From: an uncultured Clostridia bacterium
Lineage (GTDB): Bacteria > Bacillota > Clostridia > RUG12999
DNA: 64,000 nucleotides
Reading direction: 5' to 3'
NCBI GenBank assembly: GCA_934792465.1
Contig: CAKVOK010000006.1
Span: 1-64,000, forward strand
Under the pieces are notes generated by a model. It saw only the letters and a program-made list of their open reading frames with translations, made no database searches and was not told the DNA's origin. Position 1 is the stretch's first letter. Every line of letters starts with the position of its first letter. Below are positions 1-7,258 of the stretch, piece after piece. The position numbers and the translations under genes were made by a program.

Positions 1-194
1 CATCTTAATTTTTTCAGCGGCGGATACAATCCCCCCGCCGAAAACGTTGAATGACGGGGCTAAAGCCCCTTATTGAACTAAATTAAGATGTCCTCCGCCT
101 CTCTCGGCGTCGGGTGACATCTTAATTTTTTCAGCGGCGGATACAATCCCCCCGCCGAAAACGTTGAATGACGGGGCTAAAGCCCCTTATTGAA
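1..194. repeat. R1 repeat, two identical 77-bp copies
   Basis: Positions 1-77 and 118-194 are identical. The 40 bp between them (78-117) carry another part of the same family, containing CTAAATTAAGATG. Each copy holds two small palindromes, one around CGGCGG...CCGCCG and one GGGGCTAAAGCCCC hairpin followed by TT. The second copy ends directly at the trpB stop codon (195-197), so the hairpin could act as a trpB 3' end. A related copy is at 11660-11785 in the hydrogenase cluster. Confidence 0.85.
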
Positions 195-1568
195 TCAGTC
201 CGCTTTAGGGAGCTTTTTCAGATTCTCGGCAATTTCATCGTCGGTCGGAACATAGTCCGTCATAAGACCGTCGTGGAATTTCTCATATGCAACCATATCA
301 AAATATCCCGTTCCCGTCAGTCCGAATACGATTGTCTTTTCCTCGCCTGTTTCCTTGCATTTCATGGCTTCATCGATTGCAGCCCTGATAGCATGGCTGC
401 TTTCCGGTGCGGGCAGTATGCCCTCGACACGTGCGAACTGCTCCGCCGCTTCGAATACGGCTGTCTGCGGAACGGATACGGCTTCCATAAGTCCGTCATG
501 ATACAGCTGCGAAAGCGTTGAACTCATTCCGTGGTATCTCAAACCGCCGGCATGATTCGGCGCAGGTATGAATCCGCTGCCCAGCGTATACATTTTCGCA
601 AGCGGGCAAACCATCCCCGTATCGCAGAAATCGTAAGCGAATTTTCCTCTTGTGAAGCTCGGGCAGGACGAAGGCTCAACGGCGATAATTCTGTAATCGG
701 CTTCACCTCTTAATTTTTCGCCCATAAACGGAGCTATAAGACCGCCGAGGTTTGAACCGCCTCCGGCACAGCCTATTATAATATCGGGTTTTATATCGTA
801 TTTATCAAGTGCCGCTTTTGTTTCCAGACCTATAACGGACTGGTGCAGCAACACCTGGTTCAATACACTGCCGAGTACGTAGCGGTAACCCTCCGTTGTC
901 GTAGCTTTTTCCACGGCTTCGGAAATTGCGCAGCCGAGGCTTCCCGTTGTTCCGGGGTGTTCGGCAAGGATTTTTTTGCCTACTTCCGTTTCCATGGACG
1001 GCGACGGCGTTACGGAAGCACCGTATGTGCGCATAACTTCGCGGCGGAACGGTTTTTGTTCATACGAAACTTTAACCATGTATACCTTGCAGTCGAGACC
1101 GAAATATGAGCAAGCCATGGAAAGCGCCGTGCCCCACTGACCCGCACCCGTTTCCGTGGTAACACCTTTCAACCCCTGTTTTTTAGCGTAATATGCCTGG
1201 GCAATTGCGGAATTGAGCTTGTGACTTCCGCTCGTGTTGTTGCCCTCGAATTTATAATAAATCTTTGCCGGTGTATCAAGCTTTTTTTCAAGACAGTATG
1301 CCCTCACCAACGGAGACGGTCGATACATCTTGTAGAAGTTTAAAATATCCTCGGGGATTTCAAAATACGGTGTGGTATCGTCAAGCTCCTGGCGAACAAG
1401 CTCGCTGCAGAAAACACCCGAAAGTTCTTCCGGTTTCATGGGTTCGAGAGTTCCGGGATTCAGAAGCGGTGCCGGTTTGTTTTTCATGTCGGCTCTGAGA
1501 TTGTACCAAGCCTTCGGCATCTCGCTTTCTTCAAGATAGATTTTGTACGGAATTTTTTCTTTTGACAT
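195..1568 (-). CDS. tryptophan synthase beta chain, TrpB2 type
   Basis: 457 residues, the length of the TrpB2 (COG1350) subfamily rather than the roughly 400 of classical TrpB. It is a PLP enzyme that joins indole and serine to make tryptophan. The PLP lysine lies in SGSHKLNSA (about residue 116), followed by ETGAGQWGTA and, further on, the glycine-rich phosphate loop GCAGGGSNLGG. The start ATG has AAAGGAGA 9-10 bases upstream. No trpA or other trp gene is next to it, so it may salvage indole. It sits behind a T-box leader with its own promoter, implying control by uncharged tRNA. TrpB2 identity is strong by sequence; the salvage role is inference. Confidence 0.93.
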   Translation of the reverse strand: MSKEKIPYKIYLEESEMPKAWYNLRADMKNKPAPLLNPGTLEPMKPEELSGVFCSELVRQELDDTTPYFEIPEDILNFYKMYRPSPLVRAYCLEKKLDTPAKIYYKFEGNNTSGSHKLNSAIAQAYYAKKQGLKGVTTETGAGQWGTALSMACSYFGLDCKVYMVKVSYEQKPFRREVMRTYGASVTPSPSMETEVGKKILAEHPGTTGSLGCAISEAVEKATTTEGYRYVLGSVLNQVLLHQSVIGLETKAALDKYDIKPDIIIGCAGGGSNLGGLIAPFMGEKLRGEADYRIIAVEPSSCPSFTRGKFAYDFCDTGMVCPLAKMYTLGSGFIPAPNHAGGLRYHGMSSTLSQLYHDGLMEAVSVPQTAVFEAAEQFARVEGILPAPESSHAIRAAIDEAMKCKETGEEKTIVFGLTGTGYFDMVAYEKFHDGLMTDYVPTDDEIAENLKKLPKAD

Positions 1569-1603
1569 AATTCATGTCTCCTTTCTCATTTTTGGGGACA
1601 GAA

Positions 1604-1880
1604 TATAAAAAAGCCCGTCCCACAATAATATAATTATTGCCGGGACAGGAAATAAACCTGCGGTGCCACCCTGCTTGACGAATATAATTCGTCCACTCTG
1701 TGCGTACTATCATACGCCGACCTTTTTTCACGGAGAGTCCTGCTCCGTCGCACATACTCCAATTAAGTTTCTGATTGCCCTCGGAAGTCCATTCGGTCTT
1801 ATATTTTCTGCCGCAATCCCACCGCCTGCGGCTCTCTTGAAAGAAAAGGGATAAAACTTACTTACTCTTCCTCATCGGTT
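1604..1880 (-). promoter_or_regulatory. T-box riboswitch leader of trpB2, with terminator
   Basis: On the minus strand the conserved T-box AGGGTGGCACCGCAGG lies at 1657-1673. It is followed by a terminator stem made of CCTGTCCC and GGGACGGG arms (1613-1649) with a T run at 1605-1612. Upstream is about 200 nt of structured leader. A candidate Trp specifier codon UGG occurs in GAATGGAC (1789-1791 complement), but the Stem I fold was judged by eye only. The T-box and the terminator are clear; the specifier assignment is tentative. Confidence 0.9.
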
Positions 1881-1886
1881 TTTTAC

Positions 1887-1915
1887 ATCATAGCACAAAA
1901 AAATATTTTTGTCAA
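1887..1915 (-). promoter_or_regulatory. promoter of the T-box/trpB2 transcript
   Basis: Minus-strand TTGACA (1910-1915) and TATGAT (1887-1892) with a 17-bp spacer. This puts the transcript start near 1880, at the 5' end of the T-box leader. Confidence 0.8.
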
Positions 1916-1999
1916 TACGTTTTTTTATTTTCTGCAAATTTAATTAATATTTATTTTGTTCGGCAGCAAATTTTATGAAAAATTATGTCTGTGTCAATA

Positions 2000-2070
2000 T
2001 TTGTCGAACGAAAATCGGAATATACTTCCAAAATTTTACAAATTATTCGCTGCAGTTGTAGTATTATAAT
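2000..2070 (+). promoter_or_regulatory. spoIIE promoter region with a Spo0A-box-like site
   Basis: TTTGTCGAA at 2000-2008 matches the core of the Spo0A box (TTTGTCRAA). A TATAAT -10 element lies at 2065-2070 with no good -35 at 17 bp, as is common in Spo0A-activated promoters. spoIIE is a known direct Spo0A target in Bacillus. The box lies about 57 bp upstream of the -10, and activity here is inferred. Confidence 0.55.
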
Positions 2071-2105
2071 AACATAAACTATTTAGAGGAATGGAGTTTT
2101 TCATT

Positions 2106-4403
2106 ATGTCGGTAAACATGAATACATACAAAAGGGTAAGCACGAAAAAAAACAGGGACGATATATTCGGCACAATGCTTCATGACGGCAGCTTGTTTGC
2201 TGCGATTACGGCTATGATGATTTCGAGAGGGTGTATGCTTTCCGTCATAGCGCCGCTCGGTCTTGCGTGGTTTGCGGCGTGGGGCGGAGGTGCGGCGGCA
2301 TTTGCCGGCTGCGTACTCGGAACGGTTTTTATGGATATGAGCCCCGTGAAGCTTAAATATATAGCGATTATAGGCTTGTATCAGCTGTATCTCAAGCTTT
2401 CCAAAAAAGAAAGAAGCTCCGTTTTCAATGCGACTGTCATGTCGCTGATATGCCTCGGAGTCAGTCTGACGGTGAGCATTTTCAGAGGGAATTATATTTA
2501 CGATGTTGTAATGAGTGTGTTTGAAGCATTGGCAGTCTGGGCGGCGGCTTCCATATTCGCAGGAGCTTCGGAGGTCATAAAGCGCGGCGGACAGGTTATA
2601 AATGATGAGGAAACCATATCCCTTGCGATAATGGCGGGAGCGGCGGTTTCCGGCTTGCAGGGACTTAATATATTCATGGTGAAGCCGGCGAACGTGCTTA
2701 GTATGTACATAATATTATTCACGGCATACAAGGGCGGAATAGGCGTTTCCGGGGCGGCGGGAGCGGCGCTCGGAATTATAACGGCGATGTCGCAGGGAGA
2801 TACGCCGGCACTGACGGGCGTGTATGCTTTTGTGGGAATCACGGCAGGCATTGTGAATATGTTCGGCAAGGTCGGCGTTGTTCTGGCGGCGGTTTTTGCA
2901 AATTCCGTGTTTTCCGCATACTATTCGTCCTCGACGCTTGTGCTTATCAATGTTGCGGAAATAATTGCGGCAGGTATAATTTTCTATTTTACACCGGAAA
3001 GTTTTTTGTGCTTTATAGAAAAAATGACAATAAAAATGCCGCCGTACAACATAGCGAGAGGATATATGCTCAGAATGAGGCTTCAGGCGGAGGAGGCGTT
3101 TTCGGAAATTAAAACGGCACTTTGCGGAATGGCACGTGCATTCGAGATAACCTCGGAGGAGGAGAAAAACGCAAGCATAATATGTGAGAGAGCGTCGGCG
3201 AGGGTGTGCGAGAAATGTAATCTCAAAAAATATTGCTGGAGCAAAAATTTCAGCGGTACTGCGTCTATGTTCAAGAAAATAATCGAGCTTATCCGCGAGG
3301 GCAGAGAAAGCGAAAGCAGCGAGATAATTTCGGGACGGTGCGTTAAAGGCGAGCTGCTTTATGCGAATATAATAGATTTGTGCGCCATTGTCAGCCGTGA
3401 GGAAGCGCTGGAAAATAAATCGAGAAAATATATGGGCGGAGCTATAAAGCAATGGGACAGGCTTATAGCCAAGGTGGAGCAAAGGCAAAACAAGATACAC
3501 TGCCCCGAAAAAGGCTGCGAGATGTCGGCGGTTGCGATAAACCGTGCATTGGGGCTTATGGGGATAATGAAAAACGACGTTGATGTGTTTAAGAATAAAA
3601 ACGGACTTTACAGCGTTATAATAAAAAGCGAAAAAGAAATCATGTTTGATGTGACATTGCCGGTCGAGGACGTGCTTTCGAGGGCTATGTCGATTATAAG
3701 CGAGGAACGCACGGACGAGGGATATATTACGGTTCTCGGCGAAACGCCGGTTTATGAAGCGGAAATCGGCATTATGACCATGGACAAGCAGGGCACGGAC
3801 GTGAGCGGCGACAGCTGCGAAAGCTTCAGCCTGAACAACGGTATGATGTATTGCGTGATAAGCGACGGCATGGGGAGCGGCAGTGCGGCATCTAAGGAGA
3901 GCAGAAACATTACGGGTATTTTCAAGGATTTGATATGCGGAGGATTCACGATGGAGGAAGCGGCGGAGGTTATAAACCTCGGTATGATAAACAAAAAAGG
4001 TGATGAGAGCTGCGCCAGCTTCGATGCCGTTTCCGTGAATATGTACAGCGGAGCGGTGACTATGATAAAGGCGGGAGCGGCGGCAACGATAATAAAGACG
4101 GACGAAACGAAGATAATAAGACAAAATTCGCTGCCGCTCGGTATTCTCGATATAGATAAATTTGCGGTGAGCTATGCGGAAATCAGCGGCGAAAGCTATA
4201 TTGTAATGATGACGGACGGCGTTCCGGACAACAAGGGCGAGAGAGAAGCCGGCGAAGAATTTGTGCGGAATATTGTGGACGTATCGGAAAAAATATCGGC
4301 GCAGAGTCTGGCGGACAACATCATAGTGTCGTCCGTTGCGGACAAGATGCCGAAAGACGATATGATGGCTGTTGTGATAAAGATTTATCCGAGGGATATG
4401 TGA
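2106..4403 (+). CDS. stage II sporulation protein E (SpoIIE phosphatase)
   Basis: 765 residues from the preferred ATG at 2106, which has GGAG 9 bases upstream; the in-frame ATG at 2091 has its Shine-Dalgarno-like AGAGGA too close. SpoIIE is a membrane PP2C phosphatase that dephosphorylates SpoIIAA to switch on sigma F in the forespore and also links to FtsZ at the polar septum. About the first 320 residues are a chain of hydrophobic membrane segments. A linker with two Cys-containing stretches (CERASARVCEKC, then a later CPEKGC) follows. The last ~220 residues are the PP2C domain with metal-binding aspartates in ISDGMGSG, MMTDGVPD and KDDMMAVV. Length and architecture match the family. Confidence 0.95.
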   Translation: MSVNMNTYKRVSTKKNRDDIFGTMLHDGSLFAAITAMMISRGCMLSVIAPLGLAWFAAWGGGAAAFAGCVLGTVFMDMSPVKLKYIAIIGLYQLYLKLSKKERSSVFNATVMSLICLGVSLTVSIFRGNYIYDVVMSVFEALAVWAAASIFAGASEVIKRGGQVINDEETISLAIMAGAAVSGLQGLNIFMVKPANVLSMYIILFTAYKGGIGVSGAAGAALGIITAMSQGDTPALTGVYAFVGITAGIVNMFGKVGVVLAAVFANSVFSAYYSSSTLVLINVAEIIAAGIIFYFTPESFLCFIEKMTIKMPPYNIARGYMLRMRLQAEEAFSEIKTALCGMARAFEITSEEEKNASIICERASARVCEKCNLKKYCWSKNFSGTASMFKKIIELIREGRESESSEIISGRCVKGELLYANIIDLCAIVSREEALENKSRKYMGGAIKQWDRLIAKVEQRQNKIHCPEKGCEMSAVAINRALGLMGIMKNDVDVFKNKNGLYSVIIKSEKEIMFDVTLPVEDVLSRAMSIISEERTDEGYITVLGETPVYEAEIGIMTMDKQGTDVSGDSCESFSLNNGMMYCVISDGMGSGSAASKESRNITGIFKDLICGGFTMEEAAEVINLGMINKKGDESCASFDAVSVNMYSGAVTMIKAGAAATIIKTDETKIIRQNSLPLGILDIDKFAVSYAEISGESYIVMMTDGVPDNKGEREAGEEFVRNIVDVSEKISAQSLADNIIVSSVADKMPKDDMMAVVIKIYPRDM

Positions 4404-4439
4404 AAACATATTGAATAAAAAACGGAGGATTGGGACATA

Positions 4440-4649
4440 ATGGTAATAAAAAAGGCGGTGGGCACAATACTTAACGGCAAGAAAAACAATGACGATTTGA
4501 TAGGGCGTGCGCAGGAAATCATAGACAGCTATGTTCTTTTGGAACGCAGGAAAAGACGGACAACGGGCTTGATGGATATAGTGTTATGGGGGCTTGTTGC
4601 CGCAGCGGTTGCACTCACTTTATTTCTATACATTTATTTAAGGCGATAA
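4440..4649 (+). CDS. small single-pass membrane protein, unknown function
   Basis: 69 residues, start set by CGGAGG 11 bases upstream. The first half is basic and polar, then a run of Arg and Lys (LERRKRRTTG), then one transmembrane helix (about residues 46-66) and a short RR tail. It lies 37 bp after spoIIE in the same direction and its stop codon is inside the terminator stem, so it is probably the last gene of the spoIIE transcript. A link to sporulation is inferred only from position. I do not recognise the family. Confidence 0.7.
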   Translation: MVIKKAVGTILNGKKNNDDLIGRAQEIIDSYVLLERRKRRTTGLMDIVLWGLVAAAVALTLFLYIYLRR

Positions 4650-4685
4650 GAGGGCGTATGCCCCCTTATCGCCTTGTGTCTTTTT
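4640..4685 (+). terminator. terminator of the spoIIE transcript
   Basis: Stem AAGGCGATAAGAGGG with CCCTTATCGCCTT (about 4640-4676) followed by GTGTCTTTTT. The stem begins before the stop codon of the preceding small gene. The minus-strand side lacks a good T run. Confidence 0.8.
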
Positions 4686-4993
4686 GCATATGAAATATCT
4701 CCATATAAATAAAATGACTCGGCGTGGTCCGCATTGTAAAGAGGCGTGCCGAGTTCTGTTAATATATATTATATCATAAAAGCAATACTGCGCAAGCAGT
4801 TTGTATTCATTAAAATGATAACAATAAATCTACCTTATCGTTGTGCCGATAGGCACTATAATATTTTATAGATTTATTATATCATAAAAATAAAAAAAAT
4901 CAACCCCCCTTTTAAAAATAGTTAAAATTTGTAGAAAACCAACAAATTGTTGCTTGATTTATTAAGTGATATTTTATAGGGTTTTTCCTTGAA
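4650..4993 (-). promoter_or_regulatory. gap with two minus-strand promoter-like sites
   Basis: No convincing protein is encoded here. On the minus strand there are two -10 elements in the same context ATGATATAAT, at 4768-4773 with TTGCGC 16 bp upstream, and around 4876-4881 with TTGATT 16 bp upstream. A transcript from the first would start near 4760, carry a CTCGGC/GCCGAG hairpin and run into the 4640-4676 stem, giving a roughly 120-nt RNA. An inverted repeat AATAAATCTA/TAGATTTATT lies between the two promoters. Whether an RNA is made cannot be told from the sequence. Confidence 0.35.
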
Positions 4994-5251
4994 TTATTTT
5001 TTTCGGCAGGATAAATCCTCGTAATTGACAAGGATAATATCATCGCCGACCTTTTCTATGTTGTTCCAAGGGATAATGTGGTCGTTTGCGCCGCCGCTGA
5101 AAAAGTTGAAAAAACTGCCGCTGTTCGGTACGATAATGGATTCTATTGCCCCGGATTCGTAGTCTATTTCAACGTCGCTGACGAAACCGAGCCGCTTTCC
5201 GCTGTTTATGCTTATTACTTCTTTATTTTTAAAATCTGCGCTTTTATGCAT
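4994..5251 (-). CDS. YlmC/YmxH family sporulation protein (PRC-barrel)
   Basis: 85 residues with the PRC-barrel pattern of YlmC/YmxH: a start region ending in VISINSGKRLGFVSDVEID, a glycine/phenylalanine-rich turn (FFNFFSGG), and HIIPWNNIEKVGDDIILV. The start ATG has AAGGAGGG 10 bases upstream. The family is common in endospore formers and is named for its sporulation link, but its molecular role is not well defined. It is divergent from ruvA. Confidence 0.88.
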   Translation of the reverse strand: MHKSADFKNKEVISINSGKRLGFVSDVEIDYESGAIESIIVPNSGSFFNFFSGGANDHIIPWNNIEKVGDDIILVNYEDLSCRKK

Positions 5252-5300
5252 TATAAAACGCCCTCCTTAAACTTTTTTTTAAATTATATTAAAATATACG

Positions 5301-5329
5301 TTGATTTTTTTGAAAAAATGTTATATAAT
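5301..5329 (+). promoter_or_regulatory. ruvAB promoter
   Basis: TTGATT (5301-5306) and TATAAT (5324-5329) with a 17-bp spacer, about 55 bp before the ruvA start. No SOS (LexA) box was recognised by eye. Confidence 0.7.
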
Positions 5330-5386
5330 ATATGTGTAGTTAAACAAGGAGGAAGCAGCGAAGGAGAAAAGCTGCCGAATATAATA

Positions 5387-5965
5387 ATGATTTCTTATAT
5401 AAAAGGTAAGGTTACGGCCGCAAAAAGCGAATATGCCGTGATAGAATGTAACAACATAGGCTTTAAGGTGTATATGCCGTTTTCGCAAAGCTCCGCATTG
5501 CCGGGCGGCGAGGTTACGGTATACACATATATGTACATACGTGAAGGAATTATGGATTTGTACGGGTTTTCGGGCGAAGAAAGCCTGGAGCTTTTTGAAA
5601 TACTTATCGGCGTGTCGGGCGTGGGTCCGAAAGCGGCGATCGGTATGCTCGATACGCTTTCGCCGTCGGCGATAATATCGTCGATTACGTCGGGAGATTT
5701 TAAAACCCTTACGAAAGCACCCGGAATAGGTGCGAAAATCGCACAGAGAATAGTGCTGGAGCTTTCGTCCAAACTGAAAAAATTCAATGTCGAAGCAGTG
5801 CCGGAAGCGGAGATTTCCAAGGAATCGGATATGACGTTTGAGATTATGGGAGCACTTATTTCTTTGGGATACGGCGAAAATGACGCAAAATCCGCAGCGG
5901 CGAGCGTGACGGATGCGAAAAATGTATCGGACGGAATTAAAAAAGCATTGAAATATTTGATGTAG
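5387..5965 (+). CDS. ruvA: Holliday junction DNA helicase subunit RuvA
   Basis: 192 residues, close to the usual ~200. RuvA binds four-way junctions as a tetramer and loads the RuvB motor. The N-terminal OB fold starts MISYIKGKV and contains the YGFSGEESLELFEILIGV stretch. Helix-hairpin-helix repeats follow (VSGVGPKAAIGML and APGIGAKIAQRIVLEL), then a C-terminal domain (residues ~145-192) with LISLGYGENDA that contacts RuvB. I chose the ATG giving the classical MI-YI-G start; the AAGGAG at 5361-5366 is about 20 bases away, longer than ideal, so the start is slightly uncertain. ruvB follows 128 bp later. Confidence 0.95.
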   Translation: MISYIKGKVTAAKSEYAVIECNNIGFKVYMPFSQSSALPGGEVTVYTYMYIREGIMDLYGFSGEESLELFEILIGVSGVGPKAAIGMLDTLSPSAIISSITSGDFKTLTKAPGIGAKIAQRIVLELSSKLKKFNVEAVPEAEISKESDMTFEIMGALISLGYGENDAKSAAASVTDAKNVSDGIKKALKYLM

Positions 5966-6093
5966 CTTATGTATATACAAGTTTTGCGGAACGGCTTACA
6001 GCCTGTTTTCGCATTCCGGGTGCGTCTGTATGCGTTTGCACTGATGAATACCGCCATTATATATAAATAAATTAATATAAATCGGAGGAAAAT

Positions 6094-7098
6094 ATGGAAG
6101 ATATACGTTCGGTTACGGGAAATTTCATAAACGAGGATTCCGAGATTGAATATTCCCTAAGACCGAAAACCCTGAACGAATACGTGGGGCAGGAAAAAAT
6201 TAAAGAAAATTTAAACGTGTTTATAGACGCCGCAAAGGGCAGGGGAGAATGTCTTGACCACGTTCTGCTGTACGGGCCTCCCGGACTCGGAAAAACGACG
6301 CTTGCCGGCATTATAGCTTCCGAGATGAACGTTAATATACGTATAACGTCCGGCCCGGCAATAGAAAAACCCGGCGACCTTGCGGCAATACTTACAAACC
6401 TTTCGCCGAACGATATTCTTTTCGTTGACGAAATACATAGATTAAGCCGAAGCGTCGAAGAAATTCTTTATCCGGCAATGGAGGATTTCGCACTTGATAT
6501 AATCATAGGAAAAGGCCCGTCCGCAAGGTCGATTCGCCTTGATTTGCAGCCGTTTACGCTGATAGGAGCGACAACGAGGGCAGGTCAGCTCACCTCACCT
6601 CTGCGCGACAGATTCGGCATGATTATGCGGCTCGAAATATACACTCCGGAGGAGCTGTGCAAGATAGTAAAGCGTTCCGCCGGCATACTCGGTGTAGGCA
6701 TTGAAGATTTCGGCGCACTCGAAATAGCACGCCGTTCGAGAGGAACTCCCCGAATCGCAAACAGACTTGTGAAACGAGTGAGGGATTTTGCGGAAATCAA
6801 GGGAAACGGAGTTATTACGGCAGAAATTGCCGATATGGCACTGAATATGCTGGAAATAGACAGCCTTGGACTCGACGGTACGGACAAGCGCATGATAATG
6901 ACGATAATCAGACATTTCGGCGGAGGCCCCGTGGGGCTCGATACGCTTGCCGCAACGATAGGCGAAGAGCCTGCGACTATTGAGGACGTGTACGAGCCGT
7001 ATCTTATGCAGCTCGGATTTTTGAACAGAACTCCGAGAGGGCGTATGGCGACGGCTTCCGCATACAACCATTTCGGCATACTGTTTCCGGGGCAGTAA
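6094..7098 (+). CDS. ruvB: Holliday junction DNA helicase RuvB
   Basis: 334 residues, normal for RuvB, the hexameric AAA+ motor that drives branch migration with RuvA. Visible are RPKTLNEYVGQ at the N terminus, Walker A GPPGLGKTT (about residues 57-65), Walker B FVDEIHRL, sensor GATTRAG, the arginine-finger region SPLRDRFG, and the C-terminal winged helix ending in RGRMATASAYNHFG. CGGAGG lies 7-8 bases before the ATG. It forms a unit with ruvA. Confidence 0.97.
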   Translation: MEDIRSVTGNFINEDSEIEYSLRPKTLNEYVGQEKIKENLNVFIDAAKGRGECLDHVLLYGPPGLGKTTLAGIIASEMNVNIRITSGPAIEKPGDLAAILTNLSPNDILFVDEIHRLSRSVEEILYPAMEDFALDIIIGKGPSARSIRLDLQPFTLIGATTRAGQLTSPLRDRFGMIMRLEIYTPEELCKIVKRSAGILGVGIEDFGALEIARRSRGTPRIANRLVKRVRDFAEIKGNGVITAEIADMALNMLEIDSLGLDGTDKRMIMTIIRHFGGGPVGLDTLAATIGEEPATIEDVYEPYLMQLGFLNRTPRGRMATASAYNHFGILFPGQ

Positions 7099-7163
7099 TC
7101 CCTCGGAAAATATACCGTTCATAACCATGTCAAAAACAATATAGCCGTATTAAAAATAAGCAT

Positions 7164-7200
7164 TTTACAAAGTGAAAAAAGTATGTTAAAATAATAACAA
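7164..7200 (+). promoter_or_regulatory. adhE promoter with a Rex-like operator
   Basis: TTTACA (7164-7169) and TAAAAT (7187-7192) with a 17-bp spacer. Overlapping the -10 is ATGTTAAAATAATAACAA (7183-7200), which matches 16 of 18 positions of the Rex consensus (TTGTTAANNNNTTAACAA). Rex is the NADH-sensing repressor that controls adhE in many clostridia. Regulation here is inferred from the site and the gene. Confidence 0.7.
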
Positions 7201-7258
7201 AGTCCGAAGTAACACAGCATACTTTTGATTTTCATTAAAATGTAAAGGAGAAATTCAT

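Noticed and set aside
2715..4409. 564-codon open frame antisense to spoIIE and similar long antisense frames in adhE, the lyases and the importer
   Set aside because: They shadow clear family genes; composition is rich in Arg, His and Cys as expected for reverse reading of this codon usage.
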